A stretch of 64,000 nucleotides of DNA, taken from JAEUOS01 sp964470865 (GTDB taxonomy: Bacteria > Pseudomonadota > Gammaproteobacteria > Burkholderiales > JAEUOS01). Under the pieces are notes generated by a model, which ran no database searches, was not told where the DNA came from, and saw only the letters and a list, made by a program, of their open reading frames with translations. The translations under genes were made by a program, and so were the position numbers. Where the stretch lies: positions 21,574 through 85,573 of the forward strand of contig CAYYFR010000004.1 in assembly GCA_964470865.1 (NCBI GenBank). Reading direction: 5' to 3'. Below are positions 36,176 to 45,719 of this stretch, in pieces (the stretch's first letter is position 1; the number at the start of each line of letters is the position of its first letter).

Positions 36176-39045
36176 GCGAAATGTCGCGGTTCACCCGCAC
36201 CATAAAGGTTGGCGACACAGCGACCGCAAATGTCCGGATGCTCCGCATGGCTGCCGACATCGCTTCGATAGTGCCAGCAGCGCTCGCATTTGGCATGTCC
36301 GCTGGCCTTGACATCAATCTGCAGGTTGGTGTTTTCGGCGCCGACCGTGACACGGGCTTTCGAGGTGATCAGCACAAAGCGCAGATCGTCGTCCAGAGAT
36401 TTGAGCAAACGGAGCCTGTCGCCACTGGCGACGATCTCGACCTCCGCCTGCAGCGACGAGCCGATCGCCTTGGCGGCGCGCGCGTCCTCCAGTACCTTCT
36501 GCACCTCGGAGCGCACAGCCCGCAATGCGCTCCAGCGGCTGATGAGGGGCGCTGCGCCTTCGATTGCCGGAAACACATGGTTGGTGTCGGCGAAGATCGT
36601 TGCTCGGCCCGGTTGCACGACGCTCCATGCCTCTTCGGCGGTGAACGACAGGATCGGCGCGATCAGTTTGAGCAGACTCTGGCTCAAGTGCCACAAGGCA
36701 TTTTGCGCCGAGCGACGCGCGGCACCGGTGCGTGCGGTGGTGTAAAGCCTGTCCTTGAGGATGTCAAGGTAAAAGCCACCCAGATCCTCGGAACAAAAGG
36801 TCTGGATTTTTGGCACCGCAAGATGGAACTCGAAGCGCGCGTAGTCCTCCAGGACGCTGGCCTGGAATTCGGCGGCGCGCGCGACGGCATAGCGATCGAT
36901 TTCGAGCCACTCCGAGGGGGCCATGGCATCGCGTTGCGGATCGAAATCGCTGGTGTTGGCGAGCAGGAACCGCAGGGTATTGCGGATGCGCCGATAGGCT
37001 TCCACCACACGTTTCAAGATCTCGTCGGAAATCGACAACTCGCCGGAATAGTCGGTCGACGCCGCCCACAGTCGCAAAATCTCCGCGCCCAAGGTATCGC
37101 TCACCTTTTGCGGCGCGATGACGTTGCCCACCGACTTGCTCATCTTGCGGCCCTGGCCGTCGACCACAAAGCCGTGGGTCAGGAGGCCGGCATAAGGTGC
37201 GCGACCGTTGACCATGCATGAGACCAGCAGCGAGGAGTGGAACCAGCCGCGGTGCTGGTCGCTGCCTTCAAGATAAAGATCGGCCGGAAAGCGGCTCTGC
37301 GGGCCATGCGAGCCCATGCCATTGGTCTCGCCGCCAGGGCCGCCCATCACGGTCTGGAAGGTCGAGCCGGAGTCAAACCAGACATCCAGGGTGTCCTTGA
37401 TCTTCACGTAGTCGGCGCTATCGTGGATGCCCAGGGCACCCGCGACTTGCGCGATATCGAGTGTTTGCCATGCTTCGATGCCGCCTTGTTCGACGCGAAC
37501 GGCCACCGCTTCGAGCAGGTCATGGGTGCGCGGGTGCAGTTGATTGGATTCGCGGTGCACCAGGAATGGCATCGGTACGCCCCATTGCCGCTGGCGCGAG
37601 AGCGTCCAGTCCGGGCGGTTGGCGATCATGCTGTGCAGGCGCTGTTTGCCCCAGGCGGGGAAAAAGCGCGTTGCCTCCACCGCGCGCAAGGCGGTTGCAC
37701 GCAGCGATTCGTGCGGACGATTGGCACCGAATCCGGGCGGCGTGTCCATTGCCGCGAACCACTGGATCGAGGCGCGGTAAATAATCGGCGTCTTGTGGCG
37801 CCAGCAATGCATGTAGCTGTGCTCGTTGCTCTCCTGCTTGAGCAGGGTGCCTGCGGCTTCGAGCACGGCCGTGATCCTCGGGTTGGCGTCCCAGATCGAC
37901 AGGCCGCCGAACAGCGGCAACGAGGCGGCGTACTTGCCGTCCGCCTGTACCGGCGTCAGGATCGCATCGTCGGACATGCCATGGGCCTTGCATGACAAGA
38001 AGTCCTCGACCCCGTAGGCGGGCGCCGAATGGACGATGCCGGTGCCGGTTTCGAGAGTGACGTAGTCACCCAGGTAAATCGGTGAGGTGCGGTCGAAACC
38101 AGCGTCGCTTGTTGCCAGCGGGTGGCGAAAACAGATGCCGGCAAGTGCGTCACCACGGGTTTTCGCGACCACGCTGCAATCTTCTGCGAGAAAGCCCCAA
38201 CGCTTGAGGCAGGAGGCTACCAGATCCTCGGCCACGATCAGCAAGCCCCTTGCGGTATCAAGCAGGACATAGCTGAAATCGGGATGCAGGTTCAGCGCCT
38301 GATTGGCCGGTATGGTCCAGGGCGTCGTGGTCCAGATGACGATCGCGCCATCCGCTCGCGGCAAGGCAGGGAGGCCGAAGGCTGCCGCCACCTTCGCGGG
38401 CTCGGCAAAGGGGAAGCCGACGTCGATGGCCACATCCTTGCGGTCGAGATACTCGACTTCGGCTTCGGCGAGCGCGGATTGGCAGTCGAAACACCAGTTG
38501 ACCGGTTTCAAGCCGCGGTAGACATAACCTCTCTCAAGAATCCGGCCGAGCACGCGAATCTCGTCGGCCTCGCTCTTGAAATTCATGGTCTGGTAGGGGG
38601 TGTCCCATTCGCCCAGCACGCCCAGGCGCATGAAGTCGGCTTTTTGCCGTTCGATCTGCAGCGCGGCATAGGCACGTGCCAGGCTCTGCGTTTTCTCGAC
38701 CGCGAGGTTCTTGCCGTGCTGCTTTTCAATCTCGCGCTCGATCGGCATGCCGTGGCAGTCCCAGCCCGGCACGTAGGGCGCATCGAATCCCGCCATGGAC
38801 TTCGACTTGACAATCACATCCTTCAACACTTTATTGACTGCGTGTCCGATATGGATGTCGCCATTGGCATAGGGCGGCCCGTCGTGCAGAATGAATTTCG
38901 GTCGGCCCCGGGAAGCCGCCCGGATGGCCTGGTAGGCGCCATTGTCGTGCCACAGGGCAACACGCAGCGGTTCGCGCTTCGCCAGGTCGCCACGCATCGG
39001 AAACGGTGTATCCGGAAGATTCAGGGTGTTCTTGTAATCAGCCAT
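36172..39045 (-). CDS. ileS: isoleucyl-tRNA synthetase
   Basis: A 957-residue class I synthetase charging tRNA(Ile). The HIGH motif lies in PPYANGDIHIGHAVNK (about residue 60) and KMSKS in GRKMSKSVGNVI (about 610). In between is the CP1 editing domain, with WTTTPWTIPANQA. A C-terminal zinc knuckle is formed by CERCWHYR and CGRCVANL, marking the eubacterial (mupirocin-sensitive type) form. It overlaps lspA by four bases and follows ribF by 29 bp, giving ribF-ileS-lspA. Confidence 0.97.
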   Translation of the reverse strand: MADYKNTLNLPDTPFPMRGDLAKREPLRVALWHDNGAYQAIRAASRGRPKFILHDGPPYANGDIHIGHAVNKVLKDVIVKSKSMAGFDAPYVPGWDCHGMPIEREIEKQHGKNLAVEKTQSLARAYAALQIERQKADFMRLGVLGEWDTPYQTMNFKSEADEIRVLGRILERGYVYRGLKPVNWCFDCQSALAEAEVEYLDRKDVAIDVGFPFAEPAKVAAAFGLPALPRADGAIVIWTTTPWTIPANQALNLHPDFSYVLLDTARGLLIVAEDLVASCLKRWGFLAEDCSVVAKTRGDALAGICFRHPLATSDAGFDRTSPIYLGDYVTLETGTGIVHSAPAYGVEDFLSCKAHGMSDDAILTPVQADGKYAASLPLFGGLSIWDANPRITAVLEAAGTLLKQESNEHSYMHCWRHKTPIIYRASIQWFAAMDTPPGFGANRPHESLRATALRAVEATRFFPAWGKQRLHSMIANRPDWTLSRQRQWGVPMPFLVHRESNQLHPRTHDLLEAVAVRVEQGGIEAWQTLDIAQVAGALGIHDSADYVKIKDTLDVWFDSGSTFQTVMGGPGGETNGMGSHGPQSRFPADLYLEGSDQHRGWFHSSLLVSCMVNGRAPYAGLLTHGFVVDGQGRKMSKSVGNVIAPQKVSDTLGAEILRLWAASTDYSGELSISDEILKRVVEAYRRIRNTLRFLLANTSDFDPQRDAMAPSEWLEIDRYAVARAAEFQASVLEDYARFEFHLAVPKIQTFCSEDLGGFYLDILKDRLYTTARTGAARRSAQNALWHLSQSLLKLIAPILSFTAEEAWSVVQPGRATIFADTNHVFPAIEGAAPLISRWSALRAVRSEVQKVLEDARAAKAIGSSLQAEVEIVASGDRLRLLKSLDDDLRFVLITSKARVTVGAENTNLQIDVKASGHAKCERCWHYRSDVGSHAEHPDICGRCVANLYGAGEPRHFA

Positions 39046-39074
39046 AAGACTTGAGGGAGCGATCGATGGGGGCG

Positions 39075-40046
39075 TTAAGCGGGCTTTGAGTAGGGCAAGG
39101 TCGGACTTGCTGCAAAGAATGCCCGTGCGGCGTCGCAGTCCAGGGCGATCTGGCGCTTCAAGGTTTGCAGATCCGTGTACTTTTCCTCGTCGCGCAGTTT
39201 CTTGAGGAAGTCGACGCGTACCTGGCGGCCGTAGATTTGATCCGAAAAATCGAAAATGAACACTTCAAGGCGCATTTCGCCGGAACAGGTGACCGTGGGG
39301 CGTATGCCCATCGAAGCTACCGCTTCCAACGGGGTGTTGCCCAAGCCGAAAACGCGCACGGCGTAGATGCCGGTCGCCGGCGGACGTTGATGGCGCAGTT
39401 GCACATTGGCGGTCGGGAACCCGAGTGTGCGGCCGATCTTGTCGCCGTGCATCACCCGGCCGGATATGCTGTACGGGCGCCCCAGCATGGCCTGCGCCAG
39501 TTCGACTTCACCGGCGGCAAGCATCTCTCGCAGGGCAGAGGACGACACCCGGGCTGAGTTGCTCTGCGCCCTAGGAGAAACCACAGTCGGCATTGCGTGG
39601 ACCTCGAATCCGGCAAGCTTGCCGGCGGCCTTGAGTGCGGCGAAGTCGCCGCTGCGCTTGGCACCGAAGCGAAAGTCTTCGCCAATCATGACCCAACGGG
39701 TGCCGAGCCCCCGCACCAGAACGCGATCGATGAACTCGTCCGCAGTCAGGCGCGCGAACGCGTGATCAAAGCGGCAGATTTGCGCACGGGCGACGCCGTA
39801 CTGTGCAAGCAGCGAGCATTTTTCGCGCAGCGAGGTAAGCCGGGTCGGCGCTGAATGGGGAGAGAAAAACTCGCGCGGATGTGGTTCGAAGCTGACGACG
39901 CATGAAGGAATCGCCAGACGCAGCGAGGCCGCGCGCAATTGGCGAAGAATGGCCTGATGCCCAAGATGGACGCCGTCGAAATTGCCAATTGTGACCACAT
40001 GTGAGGTGCACGCGGATGCCCGCGGCAACCCGCGATAAATCAGCAT
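39075..40046 (-). CDS. ribF: bifunctional riboflavin kinase/FAD synthetase
   Basis: A 323-residue enzyme that makes FMN and then FAD. The N-terminal FMN adenylyltransferase domain has TIGNFDGVHLGHQAILRQL and GEDFRFGAKRSGD. The C-terminal flavokinase domain begins near GRVMHGDKIGRTLGFPTANV and contains EVFIFDFSDQIYGR. ATG 40046 gives the standard N-terminus (MLIYRGLP); a longer frame enters the purN promoter region. It is divergent from purN and first in ribF-ileS-lspA. Confidence 0.95.
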   Translation of the reverse strand: MLIYRGLPRASACTSHVVTIGNFDGVHLGHQAILRQLRAASLRLAIPSCVVSFEPHPREFFSPHSAPTRLTSLREKCSLLAQYGVARAQICRFDHAFARLTADEFIDRVLVRGLGTRWVMIGEDFRFGAKRSGDFAALKAAGKLAGFEVHAMPTVVSPRAQSNSARVSSSALREMLAAGEVELAQAMLGRPYSISGRVMHGDKIGRTLGFPTANVQLRHQRPPATGIYAVRVFGLGNTPLEAVASMGIRPTVTCSGEMRLEVFIFDFSDQIYGRQVRVDFLKKLRDEEKYTDLQTLKRQIALDCDAARAFFAASPTLPYSKPA

Positions 40047-40147
40047 GCAGGGTCTGCCCGAAAACGTAAAGCCTTGAATTATAGCGATTTGTGCAGCGCA
40101 AACCGGTAGAATTGCGGGCTCTTCCAACCTCACCTGGAAAGCTGACC

Positions 40148-40858
40148 GTGCTGCGCGTTGTCATCCTTGTTTCCGGCCGTGGCAGCAACATGGAATCCCT
40201 GATTCGTGCGCGTGACGGTGGCTTTCTCCCGGTCGAGATCGCAGCGGTGATCAGTAATCGGAGCGATGCCGGCGGACTTGCGACCGCTGCCGCGCATGGC
40301 ATTCCGACGCTGGTGGTGCCGCATGGTGAGCACACGACGCGCCAGGCATTCGATGCGGCGCTGGCACGTGAAATTGACCGATTCGCGCCTTCTCTGGTGG
40401 TTCTGGCGGGTTTCATGCGCATCCTCACTGCGGCATTTGTCGGGCGTTACGCCGGGCGCCTGGTCAACATCCATCCGTCGCTGTTGCCGGCGTTTCCCGG
40501 ATTGCATACCCATGCGCGTGCGTTGGCCGCGGGCTGCAAGGTGCACGGCGCGACCGTTCATTTTGTTACCGCCGAGCTCGATCACGGCCCAATCATCATC
40601 CAGGCGGTGGTCCCGGTTCTTCCAGACGATGACCAGGCGCGCCTTGCGGCCCGTGTCCTGGCGCAGGAACATGTCATTTACCCGCAGGCCCTGGCGTGGA
40701 TCGCTGCCGGCAAATTGCGAACCGAGGGCGGCATAGTGCAGGTGAGCGATGCCAATGCCTGCCAAGCGGTGCTGGCCGAGGGATCGCGCATTGGCAACGC
40801 CGCGCCGGGCGAACCTTGCGCGGTTGCAGGCACACAAGAGGCAATGTCGTCAAAATGA
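40148..40858 (+). CDS. purN: phosphoribosylglycinamide formyltransferase PurN
   Basis: A 236-residue folate-dependent enzyme of purine synthesis, transferring formyl from 10-formyl-THF to GAR. Motifs are VSGRGSNMESLI (phosphate loop), NIHPSLLPAFPGLHTHARAL (catalytic Asn/His region) and VTAELDHGPIIIQ (catalytic Asp). The likely start is GTG 40148, placing the conserved LRVVILVSG at the N-terminus. The C-terminus extends some 20 residues past the usual end and is not conserved. It overlaps the next gene by ATGA and heads a four-gene set of overlapping genes. Confidence 0.93.
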   Translation: MLRVVILVSGRGSNMESLIRARDGGFLPVEIAAVISNRSDAGGLATAAAHGIPTLVVPHGEHTTRQAFDAALAREIDRFAPSLVVLAGFMRILTAAFVGRYAGRLVNIHPSLLPAFPGLHTHARALAAGCKVHGATVHFVTAELDHGPIIIQAVVPVLPDDDQARLAARVLAQEHVIYPQALAWIAAGKLRTEGGIVQVSDANACQAVLAEGSRIGNAAPGEPCAVAGTQEAMSSK

Positions 40859-42129
40859 ACATGGCTGCGCGCTTGACAGGCTTTGCGTTTGAGCATGCTG
40901 TGCGTGCCCTGGCTGGCGTACTGCCCGCCGGGTTGCCCGCCGACCGCAGCCTTTCGGAGTATTTCCGCGCCAATCCCAAGCTTGGCTCGGGCGACCGCAG
41001 CATGATCGCCGAGACGGTTTACGCGGTCCTGCGCAATCGTCGCAGCCTGGCGGTGGGCGCGGGCAGCGAGTACCCGCGCGAACTGGCGCTGGCCGCGCTG
41101 GCGCGGGTGCGCGGCTTGAATCTCAAGCAGTTCGAGCACGTGCTGCGCGGCGATGAGGCGGCGCTGGTGGCGCGGGTCAAGGCGATGGTGCTGGAAGACC
41201 TGCCGGAGCCGATACGTTACGACCTGCCGGATTGGTTGTGGGCGGCGCTGGTTACTGAACGCGGGGCGCCGGAGGCTGCCCGGCTGGCTCAGGCGCTCAA
41301 GGCGGCCGCCCCCCTTACCTTGAGGGTCAACCTGATCAAGGCTACGCGCGAGGCGGCCACTGCGCGGCTGGAGGAAAGCGGCGTTGTGGCCAAGCCGACG
41401 CGTTATTCGCCGCACGGCTTGATCGTCGAAGGCAAGCCGGCCCTGCAGCGCCATCCCTTGTTTCTCGAAGGGATTGTCGAGGTGCAGGACGAGGGCAGCC
41501 AACTGCTTGCCGAACTGGTGGCGCCACGTCGGGGCGAGATGGTGGCGGATTTTTGCGCCGGCGCCGGCGGCAAGACCCTGGCGCTGGGTGCCTTGATGCG
41601 CTCCAGCGGAAGGCTGTACGCGTTCGATGTGTCGGCGTCGCGCCTGGCCAAGCTCAAGCCGCGTTTGGCGCGTAGCGGCTTGTCGAACGTGCACCCGGTG
41701 CGCATCGAGTCGGAGAACGACCTGCGCGTGAAGCGGCTGGCAGGCAAGCTTGATCGCGTGTTGGTGGATGCGCCGTGCAGCGGCTTGGGTACCTTGAAGC
41801 GCAACCCCGAACTCAAGTGGCGCCAGACGCCGGAAGACGTGCTTGAACTGGCGGCCAAGCAGTTGGCGATCCTGGCTGGTGCGGCGCGCCTGGTCAAGCC
41901 GGGCGGCACGCTGGTGTACGCGACCTGCAGCTTGTTGCGCGCAGAGAACGCGACAGTGGTGGAACAATTCCTTGCTGCGCATGTCGATTTTCAGGCGGTC
42001 GCGGCACGTGCTGTGCTGGCGCGGCGCGGGATTGAGCTCGATACAGGCGCAGGCGATGCGCTCGAGTTGCTGCCGCACACGCATGGCACCGATGGGTTCT
42101 ACGCGATGGTGCTGGAGCGCCGAAAATGA
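40855..42129 (+). CDS. RsmB/NOP family rRNA (cytosine-5) methyltransferase
   Basis: A 424-residue protein. The N-terminal helical part (about 1-110) resembles the NusB-like domain of RsmB. The SAM domain has VADFCAGAGGKTLALG (motif I), the two catalytic cysteines in VDAPCSGLGTLKR and VYATCSLLRAENATVV, and an HTHGTDGFYAM C-terminus. Members methylate C5 of cytosine in rRNA. It could be RsmB or another paralogue, so no symbol is given. It overlaps purN and the following PLD-like gene by four bases each. Confidence 0.88.
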   Translation: MNMAARLTGFAFEHAVRALAGVLPAGLPADRSLSEYFRANPKLGSGDRSMIAETVYAVLRNRRSLAVGAGSEYPRELALAALARVRGLNLKQFEHVLRGDEAALVARVKAMVLEDLPEPIRYDLPDWLWAALVTERGAPEAARLAQALKAAAPLTLRVNLIKATREAATARLEESGVVAKPTRYSPHGLIVEGKPALQRHPLFLEGIVEVQDEGSQLLAELVAPRRGEMVADFCAGAGGKTLALGALMRSSGRLYAFDVSASRLAKLKPRLARSGLSNVHPVRIESENDLRVKRLAGKLDRVLVDAPCSGLGTLKRNPELKWRQTPEDVLELAAKQLAILAGAARLVKPGGTLVYATCSLLRAENATVVEQFLAAHVDFQAVAARAVLARRGIELDTGAGDALELLPHTHGTDGFYAMVLERRK

Positions 42130-42704
42130 AGGCACGCGACGCGGCCTTCTGGCTGCTGGCGTGGCTGGCACTGCTGCCGGGCTTTGCCGCCGCCCGCGAA
42201 ACGGCAGCGGTGCCGGGCACTGTTGCGCTGGCGGGTGGCTCGGCGCAAGCGCTTTTTTCACCCTGGGACGATATCGAAGGCGCGATTGTCGCCAGTTTGC
42301 GCGCGGCGCAGCGACAAGTGCTGGTGCAGGCGTTTTCGTTCACCAGCCGCCCCATCGCGCGGGCGCTGATCGATGCCAAGAGGCGTGGCATCGACGTGCG
42401 CGTGACCGTCGATGCCGCAGAGACGCGGCGTCTCGAGGGCGGGCGCATTCCCGAGCTGGCCGCCGCCGGGATCCCGGTTTTCGTCGAGGAGCGTTACCAG
42501 AGCGCGCACAACAAAGTCATGGTGATCGACGCCGACCTGCCGACCAGTACCGTGATCACAGGGTCGTACAACTGGAGCTTCGCGGCACAACGTCGCAACG
42601 CCGAGAATGTGCTGATCATGCGCGGCCAGACTGCACTTGCCGGGCGTTACCGGATGAACTGGGAACGCCACCAGGTCGACGCCAGGCCATACACGAAGCA
42701 ATGA
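42126..42704 (+). CDS. exported phospholipase D-like (single HKD) protein
   Basis: A 192-residue protein with a signal peptide (FWLLAWLALLPGFAAA) and one PLD active-site motif: HNKVMVID (HxKxxxxD) followed by GSYNWS. Single-HKD exported proteins of this size belong to the Nuc/bacterial endonuclease branch and act as dimers; some cut nucleic acid, others act on phosphodiesters. FSPWDDIEGAIVASLRAA and FSFTSRPIARALIDAKRRG are typical of the branch. Linked by overlaps to the upstream methyltransferase and the downstream MscS gene. Confidence 0.85.
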   Translation: MKARDAAFWLLAWLALLPGFAAARETAAVPGTVALAGGSAQALFSPWDDIEGAIVASLRAAQRQVLVQAFSFTSRPIARALIDAKRRGIDVRVTVDAAETRRLEGGRIPELAAAGIPVFVEERYQSAHNKVMVIDADLPTSTVITGSYNWSFAAQRRNAENVLIMRGQTALAGRYRMNWERHQVDARPYTKQ

Positions 42705-44014
42705 AAAATACCCCGATGCTGGCGGCGCTGGCCGATCTTTGGAAAGACCTGCAGAACCCGAGCGTGCTTTGGCAGATTGCGACCCTGGTTCTGTGCCTGG
42801 GGCTTGCATGGTGGCTGGCATCGAACCTGCGCAAGCGCCTGGCGCTGCGCATGGCCGCGCGCGAGGCCCTGGGGCGGCGTGTCGGACGGCCGATGCAGTT
42901 TGTCGGCGGCGGCTTTGATCGCCTGCTGTTTCCGGTATTGGCGCTAGCGCTGGTATTGGTCGCACGTTTGGTGCTCAAGCATTTTCAGCATGTGAACCTG
43001 TTGCATGTCGCCGTTCCGCTGCTGTTCGCTTTGGCGGCGATTCGCGGCGTGGTGTACCTGTTGCGGCATGCCGTGGCTGCGGGCGGCATGCTGGCAGTTG
43101 GCGAGCGTTGGGTCACGTTGTTGGTCTGGCTTGGCGTGGCCCTGCATTTCACGGGATTGCTGCCGGAATTGACAGCGGTTCTCGAACAAATCACGTTTCC
43201 GCTCGGCAAGCAGCGGATCTCGCTACTGCTGGTGTTGCATGCGCTGTTCTCGGTGGCATTGACGCTGTTGGTCTCGCTTTGGGCGGCGGCCATGCTGGAA
43301 GCGCGCCTGATGACTGCGGAGTCCTTCGACATGTCGTTCCGCGTGGCGCTGGGTCGGTTCGTCAAGGCGCTCCTGGTTTTCGCGGCGGTGCTTGTCAGTC
43401 TGTCCCTGGTTGGCATCGACCTCACGGTGTTATCCGTATTCGGCGGCGCGCTGGGTGTGGGCCTGGGGCTTGGCTTGCAGCGCATCGCAAGCAATTATTT
43501 CGCTGGTTTCATCATCCTGCTCGATCGCTCGATCAGGATCGGCGACATGATCAGTGTCGACAAATACAGTGGCGCGGTGACGCAGATCAACACGCGTTTT
43601 ACAGTGCTCAAATCGCTCGACGGAACCGAGGCGATCGTTCCCAACGAGATGTTGGTCAATTCGCCGGTCGCCAATCTGTCGTTTACCACGCGCGAGAATC
43701 GCCTTTCGGTTCAATTGGTGGTGGCGTACGACAGCGATCTCGAGATGGTCAAGGGTTTGTTGCTGGGTGCTGCGGCCGAACATCCGCGGGTGCTTGCCGA
43801 ACCTGCGCCTGCGGTGCTGTTGCGGCAGTTTGGTGCCGACGGTCTCGAACTGGAAATGGGCTTCTGGATCAGTGACCCGGAACAAGGCAGTCTGAACATG
43901 CGATCCGATCTCAACTTCGCGATCTGGCGGGCCTTTCAGGCCGCCGGCATCGGTATTCCGTATCCGCAACGCGAGGTCCGCCTTTTGCGGGCAGCGGCTC
44001 GCGCGACCGATTGA
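42701..44014 (+). CDS. mechanosensitive ion channel family protein (MscS-like)
   Basis: A 437-residue inner-membrane protein with about six hydrophobic segments before the MscS core. The pore-lining helix region reads VFGGALGVGLGLGLQRIASN, followed by the beta domain (RSIRIGDMISVDKYSGAVTQ) and a C-terminal domain (VQLVVAYDSDLEMVKGLLL). It is larger than E. coli MscS because of extra N-terminal helices. These channels release solutes on hypo-osmotic shock. The ATG overlaps the PLD-like stop. Last gene of the overlapping set. Confidence 0.92.
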   Translation: MKNTPMLAALADLWKDLQNPSVLWQIATLVLCLGLAWWLASNLRKRLALRMAAREALGRRVGRPMQFVGGGFDRLLFPVLALALVLVARLVLKHFQHVNLLHVAVPLLFALAAIRGVVYLLRHAVAAGGMLAVGERWVTLLVWLGVALHFTGLLPELTAVLEQITFPLGKQRISLLLVLHALFSVALTLLVSLWAAAMLEARLMTAESFDMSFRVALGRFVKALLVFAAVLVSLSLVGIDLTVLSVFGGALGVGLGLGLQRIASNYFAGFIILLDRSIRIGDMISVDKYSGAVTQINTRFTVLKSLDGTEAIVPNEMLVNSPVANLSFTTRENRLSVQLVVAYDSDLEMVKGLLLGAAAEHPRVLAEPAPAVLLRQFGADGLELEMGFWISDPEQGSLNMRSDLNFAIWRAFQAAGIGIPYPQREVRLLRAAARATD

Positions 44015-44241
44015 GTTGCGGCCACCCCGGGGCATGCAAGGAAATAGCCGGGGTTCTGACGCGCTCTTGGCTGGGGCAACCAAGATGGCAATGGCCCGGG
44101 TCATGTGGTGTACTGGCGTAACTCGACAGTTTTTCTGCAGACCCTGCGCCTTGGCAGCCGAAAAAGCGGCGAAGTCGCGTACAATTTAAGGTTATTCGCC
44201 GTGTTTCGGGTGTGACTCGATTTACTCACAGGGAGAGCTTC

Positions 44242-45432
44242 ATGGATTTGTTTTCGGGCGTGTTTGATTTGAGCTTCTGGCAGCTCGTCGGACTCGCGCT
44301 GGTCTTGACCCACATCACCATTGCCGGGGTGACCATCTATTTGCATCGTTGCCAGGCGCATCGCGCGCTTGACCTGCATCCGATCGTCAGTCATTTTTTC
44401 CGTTTCTGGATGTGGCTGACCACCGGAATGATCACCAAGGAATGGACGGCCATTCATCGCAAGCATCATGCGAAGGTTGAAACGGCGGAGGATCCGCATA
44501 GCCCGCAGATTCACGGTATCAACGCCGTGCTGTGGACTGGTGTGGTGCTTTATGTCAGGGAGTCGCGCAACCGGGAAACCATGGAGCGCTACGGGCATGG
44601 CACACCGGACGACTGGATCGAAAAGAACCTGTACTCTCGGCACGAAAAACTTGGCGTCACCCTGCTGCTGCTGATCGACATCGTGCTTCTGGGCGCGATT
44701 CCCGGCGCGTTGGTGTGGCTCACCCAGATCGCGTGGATTCCGTTTTGGGCCGCCGGCGTCATCAACGGCATCGGCCACTGGTTCGGCTATCGAAATTTCA
44801 AGGTGGCCGATGCCAGCACCAACATCGTGCCGTGGGGCATCCTGATCGGCGGCGAGGAATTGCACAACAACCATCATGCTTTTGGCACATCGGCCAAGTT
44901 GTCGAACCGGTGGTATGAGTTCGATATCGGCTGGATGTACATCCGCATCCTCGAGACTTGCGGCCTGGCGCGCGTCAAGAAGATCGCACCTACGCCCAAG
45001 TTTGTGGCGGCCAAAGCGGCGGTCGACATGGAAACCCTGCAAGCGGTGATCGCCAATCGATACGACGTGATGGCGCGCTACGCGAAATCATTCAAACTGG
45101 TGTGGCGTGAGGAACTGGCCAAGCTCAAGGAAGCGTCGGCTGAGCGTGCGCGGGTCGAGGCGATTAAGCGCGCTTTGCACCAGGATGCGAGCGAACTGCG
45201 CGAGGCCGACAAGGCGAATCTCAAGACCGTGCTCGACGACAATGCCGTGCTGGCCAAGATTTACGCCATGCGCGAGGAGTTGATCGCGCTGTGGGAGCGC
45301 TCGACTGCCACCAGCGAGCAATTGCTCAAGGAACTGCAGGATTGGTGCGCGCGCGCCGAAGCAAGTGGTATTCGGGCGCTTGAGGAGTTCTCGTTGAGGT
45401 TGCGCAGTTACGCCTTGCCGCTGGGGGCATAA
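44242..45432 (+). CDS. acyl-CoA/fatty acid desaturase with C-terminal extension
   Basis: A 396-residue membrane di-iron desaturase. Histidine boxes are HRCQAH (His35-His40), HRKHH and HNNHH; four hydrophobic segments surround them. It should insert a cis double bond (delta-9 type) in acyl chains. The start ATG 44242 has GGGAGAG 6 bp upstream. Residues from about 255 on form a charged helical extension (YDVMARYAKSFKLVWREELA, AMREELIALWERSTA, LQDWCARAEASGI). This tail is common in Burkholderiales desaturases and resembles the C-terminal end of ISL3-type transposases; its role is unknown. Confidence 0.92.
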   Translation: MDLFSGVFDLSFWQLVGLALVLTHITIAGVTIYLHRCQAHRALDLHPIVSHFFRFWMWLTTGMITKEWTAIHRKHHAKVETAEDPHSPQIHGINAVLWTGVVLYVRESRNRETMERYGHGTPDDWIEKNLYSRHEKLGVTLLLLIDIVLLGAIPGALVWLTQIAWIPFWAAGVINGIGHWFGYRNFKVADASTNIVPWGILIGGEELHNNHHAFGTSAKLSNRWYEFDIGWMYIRILETCGLARVKKIAPTPKFVAAKAAVDMETLQAVIANRYDVMARYAKSFKLVWREELAKLKEASAERARVEAIKRALHQDASELREADKANLKTVLDDNAVLAKIYAMREELIALWERSTATSEQLLKELQDWCARAEASGIRALEEFSLRLRSYALPLGA

Positions 45433-45461
45433 GCGCCCCGGCGGCAAGTCAATAAAAAGGC

Positions 45462-45495
45462 TCTTTACGGAATCGAATGGGCGATTCCGTAAAGA
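45462..45495. repeat. perfect 14-bp inverted repeat
   Basis: TCTTTACGGAATCG and its exact complement flank a 6-base loop (AATGGG), just before the terminator. Lacking a T-run, it may stabilise the 3' end of the desaturase mRNA. Confidence 0.8.
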
Positions 45496-45501
45496 CCGAA
45501 T

Positions 45502-45532
45502 AAAAAAGGCCTCGCGCAGCGAGGCCTTTTTT
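45502..45532. terminator. bidirectional Rho-independent terminator
   Basis: An 8-bp GC stem (GGCCTCGC/GCGAGGCC), loop GCA, flanked by six A and six T, works in both directions. It sits between the convergent desaturase and rpmG genes. Confidence 0.93.
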
Positions 45533-45551
45533 CATGCGATTGCGCAAGTGC

Positions 45552-45707
45552 CTACTTGATCTTGGTTTCCTTGAAAATCACGTGCTTGCGCACCTTGGGA
45601 TCAAACTTCTTGATTTCCATTTTTTCAGGCGTGGTGCGCTTGTTCTTGGTCGTGGTGTAAAAAAAGCCCGTGCCGGCAGTTGATTCAAGCTTGATTTTGT
45701 CTCTCAT
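45552..45707 (-). CDS. rpmG: 50S ribosomal protein L33
   Basis: A 51-residue basic protein reading MRDKIKLESTAGTGFFYTTT, then KNKRTTPEKMEIKKFDP and ending KETKIK, a full match to proteobacterial L33. It lacks the CxxC pairs of the zinc-binding paralogue, so it is the zinc-free form. It follows rpmB by 12 bp, the conserved rpmB-rpmG pair, and ends at the bidirectional terminator. Confidence 0.97.
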   Translation of the reverse strand: MRDKIKLESTAGTGFFYTTTKNKRTTPEKMEIKKFDPKVRKHVIFKETKIK

Positions 45708-45719
45708 TTTGCAGGCTCC

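Noticed and set aside
41843..42700. N-terminal extension of the MscS gene
   Set aside because: The long open frame upstream is a shadow of the methyltransferase and PLD-like genes. The true start is the ATG at 42701, which overlaps the previous stop.
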